Below are positions 57,872 to 64,000 of a DNA stretch of 64,000 nt, in pieces. Location of the stretch: NCBI GenBank assembly GCA_964019155.1, contig OZ025244.1, positions 11,789,655 to 11,853,654 on the forward strand, in the 5' to 3' direction. Position 1 is the first letter of the stretch; every line of letters begins with the position of its first letter. The notes under the pieces were generated by a model. The model had not been told where the DNA came from and did no database searches. It saw only the letters and a list, made by a program, of their open reading frames with translations. Source of the stretch: Osedax fenrisi. Taxonomy: Eukaryota > Annelida > Polychaeta > Sabellida > Siboglinidae. The position numbers and the translations under genes were made by a program.

Positions 57872-58690
57872 AAAAATAAGTACTATAAGCAACTTTTTTC
57901 ACATAATAAGACAATTAGAAAATAATTAATAAATTAATAAAAAGAAAAGAAAATGAATCCTATCCATCTATATTTATTTATAAGGATATTGAAATATATG
58001 ATGAAATAGATCAATGCAATTTCTTTAATAAGTATTATGCAACAATAGATAAAACTATAAATAATTCTATTGAAATTTCATCAGAAAAATATGATTTTAA
58101 AAGTTTTTATATTTTACCAATAACAAATAATTAAATTATTAATGTAGCAGATAGTATGAAGTAAAAAACTCAAAAGATATAAATAATTATAATAGGTATT
58201 TAATAAAATAAATTATATATGAAATATTGACTCCACTTAATCATTTATTTAATTTATGCATTGATAAATCAATATATTCGGATAATATGAAAGATGCAAT
58301 GATTAAACCAATATATAAAAATAATAATATCCAATTAATAACAAATTATAGACTTATTTCTTTACTACCACAAATATCTATAAATTAGTATATCGGTTCA
58401 ACATTAATAAACTGAAACTGAATATTGAAAAAACAAAAATGTTACATTTTATGAATGCTAGAATATTAAAAGATATATATATATATATTGGAAATTCTAA
58501 AATTGAAATTGTAGGTAGCTACACATTTCTAGGATTAATTTTAGATGAACATTTAACTTTTAAAAAACATATAGATTACATAGCTAAAAAGGTATCACCT
58601 ATAATATATTTTATGAAAAAAGTTTCGTTTTTAAATATGATTTTATTATATAACTCTTTTTTGTATCAAATATTTCTTATGGCATAGAAA
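57872..58690 (+). pseudogene. LINE A copy 2 ORF2 after LINE B: linker, RT fingers and C-terminus, palm deleted
   Basis: Reads KNKYYKQLF, then KIINKLIKRKENES and DQCNFFNKYY, KSFYILPITNN (about 58098-58132), an RT finger block with NYRLISLLPQIS (about 58346-58381), a stop, then KLKLNIEKTKMLHF, YTFLGLILDEHLTF and KKVSFLNMILLYNS to 58687. The missing piece between 58385 and 58405 should be roughly 170 residues and contains all three RT aspartates. This part therefore could never act as a polymerase. Further frames at 58817-59053 (NILRLNDLEMFRNI, YKLLNKYYK) continue the C-terminus. Confidence 0.75.
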
Positions 58691-59059
58691 TATGGTGAAA
58701 TACCTATAAATCAAATATAAATATTATTATGTTATTGCAAAAAAAAAAATATCAAAATTATTAACAAAAAAAATCTTGAATTTAAATATATTACCTTTAA
58801 TCAGATTATCAAATAGTTGATGTCGTATTACGTATATACGTCTGCATTAATTATTAGTAATAATATTCTAAGATTAAATGATCTGGAGATGTTTAGAAAT
58901 ATTATATTAATTTATAAATTGCTAAATAAATATTACAAAATTGATTTTAATGAATATTTTACATTAAATATACATAATGATAGATTCATTTTAACAGTAA
59001 TGAAAACTACAAAATACCAAAATACAATATTCTTTAAAGGATATGCATTATAAAGTATT

Positions 59060-60066
59060 ATAATGATATAATATTTGGTAATATTCTTAAAAAAATAAAA
59101 TATAAAATATAAATCAATTGATAAAAGTTATGAAATTGTTTTTCATTAACCAATATTATTATTATTATTAAATTTTATTTAAACACTTTTTAAACGGAAA
59201 AGAAACGTTAACAAAGGTGTGTATATAAGACAATATAAAATATAACACTTATATATATTTTTGCAGTGATATGTTTAATACAATTATAAATATATTATAT
59301 TCTCTAATATTATATTGTAAATTAAGTAACAAATATTTTATATTATAAAACTTTATTAAAAAATCAGTATTAAATAGTTATTTCTCCATATAAATTTCAC
59401 ATTTTTACATATTTTAAATTTTTATATATTTTACATTATATAACTATACAAACAAAATAAAACAAAACAGTATTAACAATTAGAAGTATTAAAAACATTA
59501 AAAAAGCAGTATTCAATGTTTACTAATTAAAAAAATTACTATTTATCAAAACTATTTCATATTTATTTTACAAATTTTACGTTTTATATATTTAACTTTA
59601 CATAATTAATAAAAAAAAACAACAGTATTAATAATTAAAAGTATTAAAATAATAAAAAATAGTATTATAATTAAAAAAATTAAAAACAGTATTAATAACC
59701 TATAGTAACCTACAAATATATATCAATATTATTAAAATTAACATAAACTATGTGATACAAATATTTAGATTCTTTATAAATATTACATTGCAATTATGAA
59801 AAATGTATTAATTATATTTTATATTTTGTTTTGCATACTAACATGGGAATCAAATATTTGTTTAGTTTTGTTTTATTATTTTATATTTGTATTTATTGTT
59901 TATTTTAATATCTATTTTTATGTAATTTTATTGTATTTTATCCGAATGAAGATGATGAAATATAACATTACACTACTGTTAGGAGATATCGAATTAAAAA
60001 AGCTAATCGCTTTCACTGATTATAATTATTCATTGTCTATAAACTGAATTCATTCATTAATTCACA
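59060..60066 (+). other. LINE A copy 2 3' UTR
   Basis: Contains repeated AACAGTATTAA/TAAAAGTATTAAAA motifs (about 59465-59700), as in the 3' UTR of copy 1 (complement, 13270-13570). It ends with a block shared with copy 1: AACATTACACTACTGTTAGG, then GCTTTCACTGAT, then GTCTATAAACTGAATTCATT. A frame at 59796-60047 lies across it and is probably chance. Confidence 0.7.

Positions 60067-60068
<2 letters not shown>

Positions 60069-60117
<49 letters not shown>
60069..60117. repeat. (TA)n microsatellite at the LINE A 3' end
   Basis: About 24 TA steps directly after the LINE tail. Confidence 0.95.
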
Positions 60118-60123
<6 letters not shown>

Positions 60124-60129
60124 ATGTGT

Positions 60130-60860
60130 AATTATATATACCTATATCCAAAGAAGAATATATTGAAATTGTAGAAAAAGTAAACAATTAATTTCGAAAA
60201 TCTAAAAATAACTTTTTTATAGGAATAGATATAGTTTACATAACTATACATTTGTAGAAGCTGAAATATGAAAACATAATTAGAATCTTTAAGAAATTAA
60301 ATCCATTAATTATATAGTGATAGTTATAGTGCAGTGTAGGTTGATATAAGGGTTGGTAAATATTGTTTCTATGAATGTATACTATATTATATCAAAACAT
60401 GTAAATATTGATGATTAAATATGTAAATAGGTCTACATAATTGGAATATAATAATTAATTGTATTCGAGGTTCATTAAGAGTACAGTATTTCTATAATGA
60501 ATGTAATGAAATTATAGAAATGTTGTACTCTTAAATTAAATAAAATAAAGAATATTCATATAATATAATGTACTAATGCTAGATAACAGATATAGAAATA
60601 CTATAACATTAAGGATGGAGAGTAATACATATAAAGTATTACGTAATAGTTCATAGCTATTAAGAGTATAATAAGTTTACTATTTATCATATATATCACT
60701 GTTAAACATTTGAATAAAATTCTCTGAAGTCTCGGTTCTGTTAACTTATTATATACTAGTTTTTTTTGTGATGATTTTAAATATGTAATTAGTGTTTTCA
60801 GATCAGACCAAGTTTTTTTTAATTTAACTTAGAAAATATGTAAACAAATTAAAAAATATG
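60130..60860. other. No gene; one hairpin
   Basis: An inverted repeat at 60476-60498 and 60511-60533 (TAAGAGTACAGTATTTCTAT and complement, 21 of 23 matching). Otherwise AT-rich with no supported feature. Confidence 0.6.
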
Positions 60861-61223
60861 TTATAAAATATATAAAAATATGTTATATCGATAAATTAAA
60901 AATAATGAGAACTTAATAGGATTATGTAAATAAAAGTCAATAGATAAACCTTCGCTATAATCTAAATTAATCCTCTTAAAATTAGAATATTTATAAAAAG
61001 TTTTAAATAAAATACCAACACCACCACCAATACTACCACCCATATTATCAAAACATCTAGGACTGTGAAGAAAATAATATTGATCTCCCGTTATATCACT
61101 GATTATAGCAGAATCTAATTCATTTAACCAAGTTTCAGTGACACATATTATATCAGGAAATTGATTATCAATTATAAAAGAATTAATCAAAGTGATATTC
61201 GCTCTCATTAATCTTATATTCAT
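60861..61223 (-). pseudogene. LINE H APE-type endonuclease, N-terminal part
   Basis: A 120-residue frame with NIRLMRANITLINSF, PDIICVTETWLNEL (metal-binding Glu in TETWL) at about residues 24-37, FLHSPRCFDNMGG and GGGVGILFK at about 65-74, and SLFLIYR near 110. After that the sequence becomes unrelated, Tyr-Ile-Leu-rich and stops. The GDFN and SDH motifs are missing because of truncation. The real N-terminus probably lies a little upstream of the ATG at 61223. Confidence 0.75.
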
Positions 61224-61909
61224 TAAAATATTACAAACTGTATTCGTATCTCTGACATAAGGTCATTTATTTTTAATATTGGAATCATTTGAATTCTTCA
61301 ATGCAATAAATGTATCAACTGAAGAATTCCATTCGTTCAATTGATCATCAGAAGGTTTTAATGGATTACATTTCCAATCAATGTTATCAGTACAATTTAT
61401 AGATACCAATGGACGTAGTTCATAATTACAATTTTGTACACCTATATTTTCAATAGTACAATAAAGTTTATTATCTAATTGAGGATATTTAGTATTGTTA
61501 TTATCTGTTTTATTAATTTTATTCGTAATAATATTAAGTTTAGGCTCAATAGATTTTTTCAAAGCATCAGTAAATGATTTATTATTTATATAGTATTGGT
61601 ATATGTATTATTAATTATTTCCTTAATTTCATCTAATTTTGAAGAAATACTTGAAAGAGTGATTGGGGTCATTTGTGATGGAGGTGTGATATTACTAATA
61701 TAAATATTAGGTTTACATGAATCACATACATAAATAATATTACCAGAATTAAGTAATGATATGGCATAGTCTGGTGGTTTATTGCCATTACTCCATGATT
61801 TTTTAATAATCCCAACAGAATTCATACATTTAATATGTAGATTTGCATTACACTTAATTCATGTGATATAATCAGATGAGCAAACATTATTGCATTTGTG
61901 ACAATCCAT
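60880..61909 (-). mobile_element. 5' half of a LINE (family H) with PHD-finger ORF1
   Basis: On the minus strand ORF1 starts at 61909 and ORF2 (endonuclease) follows from 61223, then similarity ends at about 60900 just after LIYR, before the usual YRPP motif continues. The RT part is therefore absent or lies elsewhere. The arrangement of a zinc-finger ORF1 followed by an APE-type ORF2 is known in CR1-like LINEs. Confidence 0.75.
61263..61909 (-). pseudogene. LINE H ORF1 with PHD-like zinc finger
   Basis: Begins MDCHKCNNVCSSDYIT, a TGA stop, then IKCNANLHIKCMN, and later IIYVCDSCKPNIY. This matches a PHD finger, Cys-x2-Cys, [Cys]-x2-Cys, His-x2-Cys, Cys-x2-Cys. The premature TGA falls exactly where the third Cys is expected and is one base from TGC or TGT. 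Downstream, a helical segment (SSISSKLDEIKEIINN) and, after a frame break at about 61575, a second frame with WKCNPLKPSDDQ and a charged C-terminus follow. PHD-type ORF1 proteins of CR1-like LINEs are thought to bind nucleic acid or chromatin. Confidence 0.7.
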
Positions 61910-61914
61910 AATAA

Positions 61915-62180
61915 TGTATAGTTATAGCATAAATATCTAGTTAAATAATATAACCAGGAATGAAACCCCTTACTACTAATCGTGGTTTCCTATATGATTA
62001 TATTAAATAACTATATTAATATATGTACATGTATACGTGTAAAATATATTTTATAAATAGAATATACTAGTCATATATCATATATCTAATTAATTACAAT
62101 AAAATAACCATCAGAAATTAAGTTATGGATATTTTATGCAATAATATAAATAGAAATGATATATTAGCAACTAAACTTAT
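61915..62180. other. No gene recognised
   Basis: AT-rich. It includes an inverted pair GAAACCCC/CGTGGTTTC around 61963-61991, and part may be the 5' leader of LINE H. Confidence 0.5.
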
Positions 62181-62181
62181 A

Positions 62182-62571
<390 letters not shown>

Positions 62572-62577
62572 TATTAG

Positions 62578-64000
62578 TATAATAGTGAATGTTTAATTTC
62601 AAACTTTAAATTAAATTTTTGCAATAATTTTAAATTAATTGTAATTTATAGACCTCCAAGTAATGCTTATTCTTCTTTCATTGATTGTTTTTTTGAACTT
62701 GTTTCCCACATCTCTCTTACTAATACCGTTATTTTAGGAGATTTCAATTTTCATATTGGATCTGATAATACTGCTGCTCTCTCTTTTAATAATATTTTAC
62801 AATCTTTATCTTTAACTCAACATGTATCTGAAAGGACACATATATCTAATAATATTCTTGATTTAATTATCAGTTCTAGTTTTCATCTAAATTATTTAAC
62901 AATTCTTCCAATTAAATTTCTTATTTCTGATCATTATGCTGTTTCATTCATTCTGAACGTTAATATTAACTGCAATTCAAATCGAACGATTAGCTACAGA
63001 AATATTCGCAATATTTATTATGAATCTTTTAGTACTGATATCAAGTATCATACTAGCTCCAATTTCAACAATATATCTATATCTTTTTTAGATCAAATTC
63101 TTACTTTTCTACTGAATAAATATGCTCCTTCTAAAAATAAAGTAGTTAGTGATCGTACTAATGAATGGTTCTCGAATGATAATTTATATATCAAACGCCA
63201 AATGAGAAAAGCTGAAAGAATGTTCAATAAAAACTCAACATCTTTTAACATGATAAATTTAAAAAAGTTAAAATTATCTTTTAAAAGGAGTATAACTTCT
63301 ACTAAAAAAGAATTTTATAAAAATAAAATTTTAAAGTGTGGTAATAACATGGGCAAGCTTTATGCTTTCACTAATTCTCTTCTAGGTAAATCTCATCACA
63401 AATCTTATCCTAATATTTCTGATGATATTTTATGTAATAATTTTAGTGATTTTTTCATTTCTAAAATTGATATTATTTACTCAGTCATTAAAATAAAATT
63501 GTCAACCCCTTCTATAAATCAATACAATTATTTGAATAATTCCTCTGAAAATTCTCAAAATACTCATTTAAATCAAACTCCTACTCTTACTCATTTTACG
63601 CTCCCTTCTAATGTTGACATCTATAATCTTTTAGTTACGGCTTCTTCTGCTTCTCCCTCTGATTCTCTGCCTCTTACTGTGATGAAATCTTTAGCTAACA
63701 CACTCACTCCACTTTTTTCTTCAATCATTAATCAATCCCTTATTACAGGTGTTATTCCTTCTATTTTAAAACATTCTATTATTACTCATATTTTAAAGAA
63801 AAATAGTCTTAATATAAATGAACTCTCGAACTTTCGCCCTATTGCTCAACTACCTTTAATCTCTAATATTCTCGAAAAAATTGTTTTTAAACAGATAACT
63901 ACTTTTATTGATTTTAATAACTTATCCTGTAACTTACAAAGTGCTTTTAGAAAGAACCACAGTACAGAAACTGCGATAACTCTTATACTAAATGATATAT
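62578..64000 (+). CDS. LINE ORF2 (family I): endonuclease part and start of RT, open at window edge
   Basis: From the TAG stop at 62575 to the last base no stop occurs in this frame: about 474 codons. It has IVIYRPPSNAYS (from 62638), ILGDFNFHIG (from 62731), NILDLIISS (62851) and SDHYAVSF (62928), the second half of an APE-type endonuclease. A long basic linker is followed by the RT start with ELSNFRPIAQLP (about 63820-63855) and LQSAFRKNHSTETA (about 63934-63975), the Q-x-GFR-x3-ST motif. There is no natural start: the first half of the endonuclease is missing and the frame begins right after the (TAG)n array. The RT palm should lie beyond the window. It is the least damaged LINE here. Confidence 0.88.

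Larger units (their letters stand above)
52900..60066 (+). mobile_element. LINE family A, copy 2, with two nested insertions
   Basis: In order: ORF1 from 52929, endonuclease with TETWL (53824) and GDFN (54151), linker, finger block of the RT, then directly the C-terminal region, and a 3' UTR ending AAACTGAATTCATTCATT at about 60042-60059. The same terminal sequence closes copy 1. A 614-bp MITE (54608-55221) and LINE B (55364-57871) are inserted in ORF2, and in both cases the LINE A frame continues beyond. RT motifs A, B and C are missing: the sequence jumps at about 58385-58400 from the LLPQIS finger block to KLKLNIEKTK. Stops are frequent. Confidence 0.85.

Noticed and set aside
59796..60047. 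83-residue hydrophobic frame in the LINE A 3' UTR
   Set aside because: The matching region of copy 1 (12745-12927, complement) is only partly open and the proteins do not agree. Hydrophobicity is expected from T-rich sequence.

Overview
This is a 64 kb stretch of strongly AT-rich eukaryotic nuclear DNA, most likely from an invertebrate animal. The evidence is the repeat content: non-LTR (LINE) retrotransposons of CR1/L2-like and RTE-like type, hAT transposons (one ZMYM1-like), TA- and TTAA-duplicating DNA transposons and MITEs, tRNA-derived SINEs, very long (TA)n, (TTA)n and (TAG)n microsatellites, and several minisatellites. I see no operons, ribosomal RNA genes, CRISPR arrays or viral genes, and no host protein-coding gene that I can recognise. 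The species cannot be named from the sequence.

Layout. 1-4.4 kb: TG-rich DNA, a tRNA-like SINE relic, a 27-unit minisatellite carrying a CACGTG E-box in every unit, a long (TTA)n tract, and a less AT-rich segment with 16 more CACGTG sites (possible promoter or enhancer DNA). 5.0-6.6 kb: a 1.2 kb inverted-repeat transposon encoding a zinc-finger protein, then a hAT transposase relic. 6.6-12.7 kb: AT-rich repeats without a recognisable gene. 12.7-26.3 kb: a minus-strand LINE (family A, copy 1) split by a 9.27 kb hAT element with an exact 8-bp target duplication. That hAT holds a 613-bp foldback, a 5.4 kb element with perfect 25-bp termini (itself carrying a 5'-truncated RTE-like LINE with an open RT frame), a 1.4 kb minisatellite, and a decayed hAT C-terminal dimerisation domain.

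27.2-37.3 kb: an RTE-like endonuclease relic split by a 9.58 kb inverted-repeat element with a TA duplication and unidentified exon-like segments. 38.4-41.7 kb: a nearly complete but mutated RTE-like LINE (family C). 41.7-44.1 kb: a decayed minus-strand ZMYM1-like hAT. 44-52 kb: an LTR- or promoter-like segment, several MITEs (two copies of one family in opposite orientation), an RTE 3' end and a good SINE. 52.9-60.1 kb: LINE A copy 2, split by a 614-bp TTAA MITE and by a LINE of family B with an intact RT frame. 60.9-61.9 kb: a minus-strand LINE 5' half whose ORF1 has a PHD-like finger. 62.2-64 kb: a long (TAG)n array followed by a LINE ORF2 that is open to the window edge.

The genes therefore do not form a pathway. 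They are layered generations of mobile elements. Three insertions can be resolved to the base because removing the insert and one target-site copy restores a continuous host-element reading frame, and LINE B in LINE A copy 2 behaves the same way with a low-complexity target repeat.
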